Under the pieces are notes generated by a model that saw nothing but the letters and a program-made list of their open reading frames with translations, had not been told where the DNA came from and did no database searches. Both the position numbers and the translations under genes were made by a program. 40,721 nucleotides of DNA from Mycobacterium sp. 1465703.0 (GTDB lineage: Bacteria > Actinomycetota > Actinomycetes > Mycobacteriales > Mycobacteriaceae), in NCBI RefSeq assembly GCF_001672975.1, contig NZ_LZKU01000286.1, positions 1 through 40,721 on the forward strand, given 5' to 3'. Shown in pieces: positions 6,997-15,259 of this stretch (its first letter is position 1; every line of letters starts with the position of its first letter).

Positions 6997-7941
6997 ATGT
7001 CTGACATGAGCAAGGCGTCATCCGTACGTGCCGACAAAGATGGCTGGAACATCACGGAAAGCGTGGGAATCACCGCGCTCGGTGTGGCGGCCTGTCGCGC
7101 GATCGAGACCAACCGCGCCGACGCGTTGATTTGCGACGAATTCGCACTGGTGCTGGTGTCGGCGGCCGGTCCGCAATGGGCACAGATGGCCACCGGAAAC
7201 TTGGGCTGGCAGCCAGACGATGTACTCAGCCGACGCGAGTTCCAATCTGCCGTTGACTATCAAGCTGTCCGCACCCATTTCTTCGACACGTATTTCACAG
7301 CTGCCGCCGAGGCGGGCATCACACAGACGGTCATCTTGGCGGCGGGCCTGGACTCCCGTGCTTTCCGACTGGACTGGCCCTCGGACAGCGTGGTCTTCGA
7401 AATCGACCGGCCTGAAGTGCTCAGCTACAAGGCCGCAACTCTTGCAGCGCACGCCGCGGTACCGAGGACTACCTATCGCCCGGTCGGCATTGACCTGCGT
7501 GAAGATTGGGCGGCTGCTCTGGTGGCCGCGGGCTTCGAACAGGATCACCCCACCGCCTGGCTGGCTGAGGGGCTGCTGCCTTATCTGCCCGCCCACGCGG
7601 AGGAGCGTCTATTCGACGTGATCACCGAACTGAGTGCGCCGGGCAGCTGGATCGCTGTCGAGGCATTCGAACTCGGCGGTGGCAGCCTCACGGCACAGCA
7701 TGGGCGCGAAAGCCAGAAGCGGGTGCGCGAGCAGATGGGCGCCGGCGCAACCGGTGTCGCGGGGATGCTGTACAACGAAGCAGACCGCGCCAGCGCCGAA
7801 AGCTTGCTCGCCCAACACGGCTGGCAGGTGGATTCGATCAAAAGCCAGGACGAGATGGAGCGGTTAGGCCGTCCAACGCCGCCCGGACTGACGGGCGCGG
7901 CCGTAGTCAGCGATCTGATTATCGCTCGGCAACATCCATAG
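6997..7941 (+). CDS. TIGR00027-family S-adenosylmethionine-dependent methyltransferase (island copy)
   Basis: A 314-residue protein of the same family as the backbone gene at 790-1689. It shares VILAAGLDSRAFRL, VVFEIDRPEVLSYK, DLREDWAAAL, WLAEGLLPYLP and ELSAPGS. It is clearly diverged rather than a recent copy, with a different N-terminus and an insertion around LTAQHGRESQKRVREQMGAG. The ATG at 6997 has no clear ribosome binding site; the ATG at 7006 is an alternative. It lies 142 bp downstream of the thioesterase on the same strand and may share its promoter. The substrate is unknown. Confidence 0.85.
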   Translation: MSDMSKASSVRADKDGWNITESVGITALGVAACRAIETNRADALICDEFALVLVSAAGPQWAQMATGNLGWQPDDVLSRREFQSAVDYQAVRTHFFDTYFTAAAEAGITQTVILAAGLDSRAFRLDWPSDSVVFEIDRPEVLSYKAATLAAHAAVPRTTYRPVGIDLREDWAAALVAAGFEQDHPTAWLAEGLLPYLPAHAEERLFDVITELSAPGSWIAVEAFELGGGSLTAQHGRESQKRVREQMGAGATGVAGMLYNEADRASAESLLAQHGWQVDSIKSQDEMERLGRPTPPGLTGAAVVSDLIIARQHP

Positions 7942-8801
7942 TCCTGCGCGAGCGGCTGGCTATCCGGCAATCCGAAAATGGCGAGCCTGTGTCACTCCAG
8001 CAGGTCTTCCTTGGGGTCAGGTGGTTGCCGCGCGTTCGCCCCGCGTCGGGCAGCAAGCCCGAGACGTGGAAGAGACCGGTACTGAGCTGGCCCTTAGGCA
8101 AGGATTTGGGAAGAAATTTGGGAACAAAAACTCTGCGAAACCACCGAAAATCAATGCAATGAGGCGCAACCAGTCGATACGTCACCCTTGCTGACCTGCG
8201 CGTTTGAGACTCAACGGACAAACGAAAATCCTGGCCCCTAGCTCATAACCCAGCGACTCTTCTTCGATCGGGGACAGCACCGTTACGTCGCGTAACGCGC
8301 CGACGCATATCCCCAGGACAGAGCCGGCCCGCGTAACAACACTCAGATCGACAATGCGCATTTCACAAAGCGTTTTTGCAGGAAAGGGCGGGGGTTCGAG
8401 TCCCTTAGCAACATCCTGCGGACTGTAAATCCGTTCTAGGGCCACAGGCGCTCGTACATCGTGCACGCGCGAAGGGAGAAAATAGTGCACTGACGTCGCT
8501 CAGACACCGGTGATACTTGAACCACGGGTTCGTCTGGGTCTGACCCGGACGGCGAAATGACTTGTTAGCCAGGAGGTCCGGTGGCTGATGGCGCGATGCT
8601 GGGCATCGGGGTGCCTGCTCCCCGGAGCCGCCAAGGTCGCCGCCAACGCGCGCGGCAACCCGGAGCTCCTGGTCGGGAGTGCAAACACCGTGTCCGGTTT
8701 ATGTCCGTTCGCCGGACAGGCTGGGTACGTCAGCCCTGCTCAATGCGGTGCATACGACGCATAGGAGCAGATAAACCGCAGGTCAGCGGCTATTCTTCCC
8801 A
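7942..8801. other. Right end of the island, no convincing gene
   Basis: This 860-bp stretch has several short open frames on both strands (the longest 102 codons, 8182-8490 minus), but none with recognisable homology or a convincing start. It contains a tandem 12-bp repeat at 8104-8127. A stretch around 8390-8440 resembles a tRNA T-arm and an anticodon stem-loop in the wrong order. It is probably the non-coding attachment-site flank or decayed cargo of the integrated element. Confidence 0.6.
8104..8127 (+). repeat. Tandem 12-bp repeat, possible integrase arm-type sites
   Basis: ATTTGGGAAGAA at 8104-8115 is directly followed by ATTTGGGAACAA at 8116-8127, with one mismatch. Short direct repeats near an attachment core are typical of the arm sites bound by the N-terminal domain of tyrosine integrases. 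These lie about 0.7 kb inside attR. The functional label is inference. Confidence 0.35.
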
Positions 8802-8847
8802 CCTGAAAAGCGGAAGGTCGGCGGTTCGATCCCGCCCCTGGCCACCA
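8802..8847 (+). repeat. attR: exact 46-bp duplicate of the tRNA-Phe 3' end
   Basis: Identical to 2176-2221 and in the same orientation. The segment begins in the anticodon stem and lacks a D-arm and 5' acceptor strand, so it is not a functional tRNA. It marks the right boundary of the island. Confidence 0.92.
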
Positions 8848-9373
8848 GTCTTGAGCTGCTCGGACGCAGTGACACCACTCTGTAAGCAGCTGGTGCTGTC
8901 CGGTTCCTACCCGTTCGCCTTGCTTTTGGCGACGTCGTGGAGCCGATCGAGGTTCGTGGCCACGTGCTCGAAAGTTCACGGCCGCGGTCGACCACGCGCT
9001 GATGGCCACACATCGACATCTGCCCGCCAGCGGCGGATCCAGCCGGCCTTAAGACCGTATCGGCGACCGAGATGAAGCGCCCCCGGCAGCCGCTTCATGA
9101 CCGCCGGGAGCTAAGCGCCTCGGCGACCCCGGGTCCGCCGCGCGCCTAGACCTGTCTCTACCCCCCGCGCCATCGGCGAAACGATGCTCGGCAAGTGGCG
9201 CACCCCGTTGGCACCGGGACCACCGTTCGGTTGGCGGTAGCACATGATCAGTCCCGGCGCGGGTTTGAGATAACTTTCCCCTGTGCGTCGATTCGAGATC
9301 CGTTGCACCGCAGTATGATTGACCCGAGCCATTCCGATGCGGCTCGCGGGCCGCGCCCTGCAATCATTGCGCT
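8848..9373. other. Intergenic region right of the island, no gene recognised
   Basis: This is 526 bp without a frame showing recognisable protein homology. The small open frames on both strands have arginine-rich, low-complexity translations typical of GC-rich shadow frames. I see no tRNA, insertion sequence or clear terminator. Confidence 0.55.
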
Positions 9374-9853
9374 CTAAGGGTGCAGCCGGGCAGTCCGGGC
9401 GCTCGCCGAAAATAAGCCGGGGCCGCGTTGTTGTTGGGCGGCGCGCAGGATCGAGCCCGCGGTAAGGAAGGCGGGTTTGTCGCGATCCGCAGCCTCAATG
9501 GGTAGGTTGGCGGCGCAGCGCAGCACCATTAGCGCCAGACCGCTGTGGGTCGTATACGAGATGATCAGCAGGTTAGCGCAGGCACGCGTGCCGCTAACGG
9601 TCATTACGTGCTGGCGTTTGCCTTCCCACCCCGGCCAGTTGAGATCGGGTGGTCGTTGCAGCGATGACCAGTTGACGTTGATGGAGGCGACTTCTCCAAG
9701 CAACGGAGTCAGGATCCCGACAAGCTCGGGCAATTCATTGGTGATGCGGTCGGCGCGCGGCCACCACGCGCCATCGATGTCGCGGCCGAGGTTGTGGGCC
9801 ACCGACAGCCGAATGGGATTGGTGTGGCGTCGGCTCCCGAGCGGATAAATCAT
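9374..9853 (-). CDS. DUF5994-family protein
   Basis: The C-terminal region reads RLSVAHNLGRDIDGAWWPR, then LPELVGIL, INVNWSSL and HVMTVSGT. This is the pattern I associate with DUF5994, an actinobacterial family of unknown function with a strongly conserved GAWWPR. The ATG at 9853 (159 residues) fits the usual size and is preceded by GGGCGGCACTCGAA. An upstream ATG at 9991 would add 46 residues that look unlike the family. It stands alone between two gene-poor stretches. The function cannot be inferred. Confidence 0.65.
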   Translation of the reverse strand: MIYPLGSRRHTNPIRLSVAHNLGRDIDGAWWPRADRITNELPELVGILTPLLGEVASINVNWSSLQRPPDLNWPGWEGKRQHVMTVSGTRACANLLIISYTTHSGLALMVLRCAANLPIEAADRDKPAFLTAGSILRAAQQQRGPGLFSASARTARLHP

Positions 9854-10240
9854 TTCGAGTGCCGCCCTCGGCGCTCGGCACACCCGCTGATCGCAGCGGC
9901 GTACACGCGCGCGCAAGCCGGGCTCGGAATGTGTTGTGGTTGGGCGATAGCTGAGGCGGCACAATTCATGTGGTTCCTCCACGGTCGGCATCCTCGACCC
10001 GCGGATGCGGGAAGCGAGGGAGGAATCACATTGCCCGTAGGTGTCATTCCGCGCCGACCGCGTAGTGGACCTCCGCTGACAACGAAACAGCTCACAGTTG
10101 ACGCTACGCCACCGGCGGCCCGTAGGCGATGAAGTGACAAGCAGCAGCCGGTACGCGCGTCGCAGCGTGCCCGGCCCACGCCCTCACCGCACAGCCCGGA
10201 ATTGCGGGTAGGGTGAGCGCAACGACGTGAGGATGGGCGC
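9854..10240. other. Intergenic region, no gene recognised
   Basis: This is 387 bp between the DUF5994-like gene and the small ORF at 10241. If the longer start of the DUF5994 gene is used, the first 138 bp become coding. No repeat or RNA gene is apparent. Confidence 0.5.
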
Positions 10241-10474
10241 ATGGGTATGCAAAATTGGTGCGATGCACCCGAGGTCCACCCGTCGCAGATCCGCGTCGGT
10301 GACATCATCGGCACGCTGCTTCCCACTCAAACGCGCCTGACTGTCAAGATGATCAGTGAGCCGCAGACAACTCCGCGGCGGTGGACATTTTTTGGCCGCG
10401 ACGACAACGGCCTACAGCACACGAATACCTTCGCAGAGCACGACTTCGTCCGCAGGTACGCCAAAGCATCGTGA
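10241..10474 (+). CDS. Small conserved-looking protein of unknown function (77 aa)
   Basis: The product is 77 residues with balanced composition: VGDIIGTLL, then RRWTFFGRDDNG and HTNTFAEHDFVRR. Unlike the arginine-rich shadow frames around it, it has a plausible protein composition and a purine-rich GAGGATGGGCGC before the ATG at 10241. A second ATG at 10247 is equally possible. I do not recognise a family. The short beta-rich sequence suggests a small soluble protein. Confidence 0.5.
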   Translation: MGMQNWCDAPEVHPSQIRVGDIIGTLLPTQTRLTVKMISEPQTTPRRWTFFGRDDNGLQHTNTFAEHDFVRRYAKAS

Positions 10475-10797
10475 CCACGTCCTAGATCTCGGACCCCGCA
10501 TCAGGTTCGGCGGCAACTGTCACGATCCATGCCGAGTTCGGCGCGCTTGGGTGCTCGCAGCGCATCGAGTCTGTACAGTCAGGCTGTCCTGACATGCCAT
10601 GAGACGTGTTGCTTCGGCCGGAGCGACGAATCATCTGGGGCGAGTACGAACGGTTTACGCACGTCCGCAGTCATCGTCGACGCCACAGTGCTCGACGATC
10701 GAACCCGAGCGGCTCCGAAGTTCCCGGCACTTCCTATACGCGCCGGCGACGCACATCGAACGCGCATCGTAATTTCGCGTAGGCCAAGGGGATTGCC
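10475..10797. other. Intergenic region upstream of the acyl-AMP-ligase-like gene, with an inverted repeat
   Basis: These 323 bp carry no recognisable gene. GTCAGG-CTGT-CCTGAC at 10578-10593 is a perfect 6-bp inverted repeat with a 4-bp loop. It lies about 200 bp upstream of the next start and could be an operator or a weak terminator of the small ORF. Confidence 0.5.
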
Positions 10798-12432
10798 GTG
10801 AGCCGATTTACCGAGACGATGTATGACAACGCCCGGTGCAGCCTCAAAGGCATGGTGACCGGGGAGCCGCACGCGCCGACGCGGCACACCTGGGCTCAGG
10901 TGCACGAGCGGGCTGGCCGGGTGGCCGGCGGGCTGGCCGCCGCCCGCATCGGGTGCGGCGACGCTGTCGCGGTGCTGGCCGGCGCACCGGTCGAGATCGC
11001 GCCGATCGCCCAAGGCATCTGGATGCGCGGCGCGAGCCTGACCATGTTGCACCAGCCCACTGCGCGCACCGACATGCAGCGTTGGGCCAGCGAGACCACC
11101 GGCGTCATCAACATGATCTCAGCGAAAGCCGTCGTCGTATCCGAACCGTTCCTGGCCGCCGCGCCGGTGCTCTCGGCGCTCGGGATGACGGTGCTGACCG
11201 CGGAGACGCTGCTCGCCAACACCCCGATCGGGCCGGTGGACACCCGCGATGACGACGTGGCGCTGATGCAGCTGACATCAGGCTCGACAGGATCGCCCAA
11301 GGCCGTCCAGATCACCCACGCCAACATCGTCGCCAACGCCGAAGCCATGATGGTCGGCTGTAACTTTGACCTCGACACGGACGTGATCGTGAGCTGGCTA
11401 CCGTGCTTCCACGACATGGGCATGACCGGCTACCTGACGGTGCCGATGTACGTCGGTGCCGAGCTAGTGAAGATCACGCCGATGGACTTCCTGCGCGATA
11501 CGTTGTTGTGGGCGAAGCTGATTGACAAATATAAGGGGACGATGACGGCCGCGCCGAACTTCGCCTACAACTTGTTCGCTAAGCGGTTGCGCACACAAGC
11601 CACACCCGGGGACTTCGATCTGTCCTCGCTGCGGTGGGCGCTCTCGGGTGCCGAGCAGGTGGACTCGGTCGACGTCGAGGACCTCTGCGAGGCGGGGGCG
11701 CCGTTTGGGCTGAAGCCCGAGGCGATTATCCCCGCCTATGGCATGGCCGAGACGACGGTGGCGGTGTCTTTCTCCGCGTGCGGCGGAGGGATGCTTGTCG
11801 ACGAGGTGGACGCCGACCTGCTGGCCCTCTTGCAACGGGCCGTCCCCGCGAGGAAGGGCCATACCCGGCGGCTGGTCTCACTAGGCCGGCCGTTGGATGG
11901 CCTGGAGCTGCGCGTCATCGACGAGGAAGGGTGCGTGCTGCCGCCACGTGGCGTTGGCGTCATCGAGGTGCGCGGTGAACCGGTGACCAATGGCTATATC
12001 ACCGTGGCCGGGTTCGTCGCGGCGCAAAACGAACGTGGTTGGTATGACACGGGTGACCTGGGCTATCTCACCGAGGCCGGCAATGTCGTGGTGTGCGGGC
12101 GGGTCAAGGACGTCATCATCATGGCGGGCCGCAACATCTACCCAACCGACATCGAGCGGGCCGCCTGCCGCGTGGCCGGGGTGCGGCCGGGCTGTTCGGT
12201 CGCGGTGCGACTCGACGCGGGGCACGCGCGGGAGACGTTCGCAGTGGCGGTGGAATCCAAAGAGTACGACGACCCGACGCAGGTGCGACGCATCGAGCAC
12301 CAGGTGGCACACGAGGTGTTCGCCGAGGTCGATGTCCGGCCCCGCAACGTGGTGGTGCTTGCGCCCGGGATGATCCCGAAAACCCCGTCGGGCAAGCTGC
12401 GGCGCGCCCACGCGCTGGGCCTCGTCGGCTGA
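10798..12432 (+). CDS. Fatty-acyl-AMP ligase-like adenylating enzyme (FadD family)
   Basis: A 544-residue ANL-superfamily enzyme. The P-loop-like motif LTSGSTGSPK is at 159-168 and SWLPCFHDMGMTGY matches the signature of fatty-acyl-AMP ligases. AYGMAETT is the A5 motif, WYDTGDLGYL the A7 motif, GRVKDVIIMAGRNIYPTDIE the hinge region, and K533 in TPSGKLRR the adenylation lysine. FAALs activate fatty acids as acyl-adenylates for transfer to an acyl carrier protein, usually of a polyketide or peptide synthase. No such partner gene lies nearby, so it is a stand-alone copy. The start is a GTG at 10798 after AAGGGGA. Whether it makes CoA esters or only adenylates cannot be decided here. Confidence 0.85.
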   Translation: MSRFTETMYDNARCSLKGMVTGEPHAPTRHTWAQVHERAGRVAGGLAAARIGCGDAVAVLAGAPVEIAPIAQGIWMRGASLTMLHQPTARTDMQRWASETTGVINMISAKAVVVSEPFLAAAPVLSALGMTVLTAETLLANTPIGPVDTRDDDVALMQLTSGSTGSPKAVQITHANIVANAEAMMVGCNFDLDTDVIVSWLPCFHDMGMTGYLTVPMYVGAELVKITPMDFLRDTLLWAKLIDKYKGTMTAAPNFAYNLFAKRLRTQATPGDFDLSSLRWALSGAEQVDSVDVEDLCEAGAPFGLKPEAIIPAYGMAETTVAVSFSACGGGMLVDEVDADLLALLQRAVPARKGHTRRLVSLGRPLDGLELRVIDEEGCVLPPRGVGVIEVRGEPVTNGYITVAGFVAAQNERGWYDTGDLGYLTEAGNVVVCGRVKDVIIMAGRNIYPTDIERAACRVAGVRPGCSVAVRLDAGHARETFAVAVESKEYDDPTQVRRIEHQVAHEVFAEVDVRPRNVVVLAPGMIPKTPSGKLRRAHALGLVG

Positions 12433-12736
12433 ATCGGTCGCCCCGGCGCAAAGCGAGTGTTTCGGCGCTCTGACGGCGCGGTGCGTCAAGCGTGTGGCTA
12501 CATCTAGCGCACAGCGTTGGACACCGGGGCGTAAGGCCAGGGGGTTATACAAGAAGTGTTGAAGCGCAACAGGTTTCGCACAGACTCTAGTTACCCCGCG
12601 ACGATACCAAGCGAAGTCGGCCATCCACCGGCGTATTTCAGCAGGATCGCGCGTCGGGTTTGGCCGCGGACCTCCTTTGCCTATGGCTCGGGGTCCGACT
12701 CGGCGCTTATGTCAAACTCGTCGCGCGCGGCGGGTT
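12433..12736. other. Convergent intergenic region, no gene recognised
   Basis: This is 304 bp between the 3' ends of the FadD-like gene and the transglutaminase-like gene. No protein homology or strong stem-loop was seen. Confidence 0.5.
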
Positions 12737-13540
12737 TCACCTGATCGATGCCAGCTGGTCGATCGAATCCCTGGGCAGGTCCCCGTCGACGACAGCCGTC
12801 ACCACCAGTTTTTCCAGTGTGATCGCGCCGTTGTGGTTGTCGAGGAAAGCGGTGTCGGCGGCATCGCGCCCGGTGGCAATGCGCACCAGGGTTTGCCTCG
12901 GCGCCAAGAGCGTGCCGTCGACGACCCGCCAGTGCCCCGCTACGAATGCCTCGGCTACCGCATGAAAGTCCATCGGGTACAAGCCGGGCGCATACACCGA
13001 GACAACACGGGCAGGCACCTTGACGGCCCGCAACAGCGCCACCGCAAGGTGCGCGAAGTCTCGACAGACGCCGGCACCGGAGAGCAAGGTGTCCACTGCT
13101 CCATCGATGGAATCACTCGAGCCCGGTACGTAGTTCAGCCGGCTGCCGACCCAAAGGGAGACCCTCTCCAACAGAGCCGTCGAATCGAGATAGCTCCCGA
13201 ATTCGGTTGCGGCGAAGCCGAAGAACTTGTCGGACTCAGCGTAGCGGCTTGGACGAAGGTACACCGATAGGTCGTAGTCGGTCACTGGTGCCGGATCGGT
13301 TTGGCCCACGATCGTCGCGGCGTAGTCAACCTTGAGGTTTCCCATCGGCGCGTCCAACTTGTGGATGCGGTTACCGTGTGGGCCGCTGATCTCCAAGGGC
13401 TGCAGTGGCTTTCCATCCAACACGAATGACAACGACTCGGATATCTCGGTGTTGGGATGCGGTGCGACAGCGATCTGAAACTCCAAGGTCGTCGCTGCGG
13501 CGATCTCGACCTCGAGTTCAGCGGCGACCTCTCTTCTCAT
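12737..13540 (-). CDS. Transglutaminase-like cysteine protease-fold protein
   Basis: A 267-residue protein with an N-terminal beta domain and a transglutaminase-like core. The Cys-His-Asp triad is visible: C159 in GAGVCRDFAH, H193 in MDFHAVAEAF, and D208 in WRVVDGT. Bacterial members are mostly peptidases or protein-modifying enzymes; the substrate is unknown. No signal peptide is seen, so it should be cytoplasmic. The start at 13540 follows GGAGGCGAC-type purine-rich sequence. It stands alone. Mycobacteria carry several such genes, some beside circularly permuted ATP-grasp partners, but no such partner lies here. Confidence 0.85.
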   Translation of the reverse strand: MRREVAAELEVEIAAATTLEFQIAVAPHPNTEISESLSFVLDGKPLQPLEISGPHGNRIHKLDAPMGNLKVDYAATIVGQTDPAPVTDYDLSVYLRPSRYAESDKFFGFAATEFGSYLDSTALLERVSLWVGSRLNYVPGSSDSIDGAVDTLLSGAGVCRDFAHLAVALLRAVKVPARVVSVYAPGLYPMDFHAVAEAFVAGHWRVVDGTLLAPRQTLVRIATGRDAADTAFLDNHNGAITLEKLVVTAVVDGDLPRDSIDQLASIR

Positions 13541-13998
13541 CTGTCGCCTCCTGTCGCCTCACGGTCAGGCCTCGGTCGCGGCCAGCGGCTCACTCAGTGG
13601 CGCTGTCACGGACACCCGCTCAAGCTCCACGACGGTGGCCTCTAGTGGCTGGATCGCTCTTGGGGCGGTCGGAGAAAGCAGGAAGTTGCACCGGTTCTGA
13701 ATCGCCGGCGAGGGGGGACACGACCTCGGGCTGGTAGCAGTGTGAAAACAAGTCGGACGGTTTCATGTATGCGGAATCCTCAAATTTGGTTTGGCTTCGG
13801 CTCAAACTTGGTCTGTCGAGCGAAGAATGATCGAAACCAGTCAAAGGTGTTGTGTATGAACGCTCCAGAGGCAAACCGCATCGGACGGGCCTGGTGGAAT
13901 CGATCGCGCGCCATCCGGCTCTGAGGCGCGGAAACCCTCTTAACGCGCTGTGGGCTGGCAGGAAATCACCCACCAGCCCACACGGTAGAGCTCTCGCA
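13541..13998. other. Intergenic region between the transglutaminase-like gene and cspA, no gene recognised
   Basis: These 458 bp hold only short frames without homology. A near-duplicate TGTCGCCTC occurs directly upstream of the transglutaminase start. The region should contain that gene's promoter, but no confident -10/-35 pair was assigned. Confidence 0.5.
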
Positions 13999-14202
13999 CT
14001 AGACGGCAGTTACCCCAACTGCTTGCGGACCCTTGGCGCCCTGCTCGATATTGAACTCAACTCGCTGGTTGTCCTCGAGCGACCTGTAGCCGCTTCCCTG
14101 TATTTCTGTGTAGTGGACGAACACATCTGCTGCGCCGCCGTCCGGAGCGATAAAACCGAAGCCTTTTTCGCTGTTAAACCATTTCACAGTTCCCTGTGCC
14201 AT
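13999..14202 (-). CDS. cspA: Cold-shock protein CspA
   Basis: A 67-residue single-domain cold-shock protein, full length for the family. Both RNA-binding motifs are present: KGFGFI (RNP1) and VFVHY (RNP2), after the typical start MAQGTVKWFN. It binds single-stranded RNA or DNA and melts mRNA secondary structure. The ATG at 14202 is used; an upstream in-frame start would add six residues (MREVES) that are not family-like. About 270 bp upstream are free of genes, which fits the long 5' leader common in cold-shock genes. No specific leader structure was resolved. Confidence 0.95.
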   Translation of the reverse strand: MAQGTVKWFNSEKGFGFIAPDGGAADVFVHYTEIQGSGYRSLEDNQRVEFNIEQGAKGPQAVGVTAV

Positions 14203-14475
14203 ACTTTCAACTTCTCTCATTCTGAACAGATGCCGATGGACATCCCCGCTTACACTAGCACGTTCAGAGGTAGGAATTTTCTTCGATTGGGACAGAACAC
14301 TTTTCGTTCACAAATTACCCGGCTGGGGCCCGCCAAAGCTGGGGGGCGTTGCGTTGTGACGACCGGGTGGGATGAGGGCGCCCTGGGACGTCGAAGCGAC
14401 GTTCACAGCGGAGGAGTTGGAGATTCTGCTTACATGCGTGTGGTGCGGTGCCTTTCGTGAGATACGAGGTGGTTC

Positions 14476-15183
14476 TCAATCGGTGCCGATACGGGTCTGT
14501 GAGCCGTGGCGCAGGGCGGAAATGACATCGCGTAAGAGCAGGCCGGCATTCGCGGCGATGATGGTGCTGATGATGATGGCGATGACTGGATCGAGCCAAT
14601 AGTAGTGGCCGGTGATCAGGATGACACCTCCGACTACGGCGACGCCGGCGGCGGCCAGTGCATCGGCGAGGGTGTCGAGTAGGACAGATCGCATGTGCAG
14701 GTCTTCATGGGCGGCGCCGCGACCCAGGATGAAGGCGCTGGCCAACATGACGATCATCGCGACTCCCGCGGCGATGAGGGCGGGGAGGCCGTGCACCGTC
14801 GTATCGCTTTTGGTGAGTCGCTGGATGGCTGCGACGATCACGGCGGTGACGATGAGCAGGAGCAGTGTGGCGTTGATACCGGCGATGTAGGTGGGTGCCG
14901 CGGCTCTTCCGTAGCGGTCACGCAGGTGGATTGCCGCCAGTCCCAAAGCTATTGCGGAGGAGTCGGCCGCGGTGTCTCCTGCGGCGCCCAGCACGCCCAG
15001 TGATCGGGCGGCGATGCCCGCGATGATAAGCCCGGCGATCAGCGCCAGATTGAGTGCCAAAACCCAACTCAACCGCACAGATTGGCTCACGCAGTCCACG
15101 ATATCGATGGCGCCATAGTGGCCCAAGCGATTCACTGTTTGGGTTGGTATCGGTGTTGACGAGTGCGACGGCTCCGCCTTCAC
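14476..15183 (-). CDS. Cation diffusion facilitator-family transporter
   Basis: A 235-residue, six-segment membrane protein of the CDF family, which exports Zn2+, Co2+, Fe2+ or similar ions by proton antiport. The paired metal-site motifs are present: D70-x-x-x-D74 in segment two (AAGDTAADSS) and D170-x-x-x-D174 in segment five (LLDTLADALAA). It ends shortly after segment six, so the usual cytoplasmic C-terminal dimerisation domain is missing or minimal. The start is taken as GTG 15183; a GTG 16 codons further in is possible. It is divergent from another CDF-like gene, with a 76-bp gap that must hold both promoters. Confidence 0.82.
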   Translation of the reverse strand: MKAEPSHSSTPIPTQTVNRLGHYGAIDIVDCVSQSVRLSWVLALNLALIAGLIIAGIAARSLGVLGAAGDTAADSSAIALGLAAIHLRDRYGRAAAPTYIAGINATLLLLIVTAVIVAAIQRLTKSDTTVHGLPALIAAGVAMIVMLASAFILGRGAAHEDLHMRSVLLDTLADALAAAGVAVVGGVILITGHYYWLDPVIAIIISTIIAANAGLLLRDVISALRHGSQTRIGTD

Positions 15184-15259
15184 TCAATCGGCTTCGAGTA
15201 CTGCGCCAAGCCGTCCGGCGGCGCGCCGGGCGAGCGACCCGAATGCGAGACTGGCTGGC

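Larger units (their letters stand above)
2176..8847. mobile_element. tRNA-Phe-integrated genomic island (about 6.6 kb, immobilised)
   Basis: The island is bounded by the 46-bp repeats at 2176-2221 and 8802-8847. Its cargo is an integrase remnant, a truncated epimerase, an EXPERA-like membrane protein, a TetR regulator, a frameshifted alpha/beta hydrolase, a thioesterase and a TIGR00027 methyltransferase. No phage structural, replication or conjugation gene is visible. The integrase lacks its N-terminal two thirds, so the element should be unable to excise on its own. The cargo looks metabolic, and the internal fusion indicates it is the residue of a larger element. Confidence 0.88.

Noticed and set aside
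8385..8445. T-arm-like sequence followed by a tRNA-Tyr-like anticodon stem-loop (possible permuted tRNA)
   Set aside because: The two pieces are too close together, with no D-arm and no matching acceptor strands. It is more likely chance or decayed element sequence.
8182..8490. 102-codon minus-strand ORF in the island end
   Set aside because: No recognisable family, a weak GTG start and no ribosome binding site. It overlaps the tRNA-like stretch, so it was treated as non-coding.
8802..8847. A second tRNA-Phe gene
   Set aside because: Only the 3' part is present, without a D-arm or 5' acceptor strand. It is the attR duplicate.
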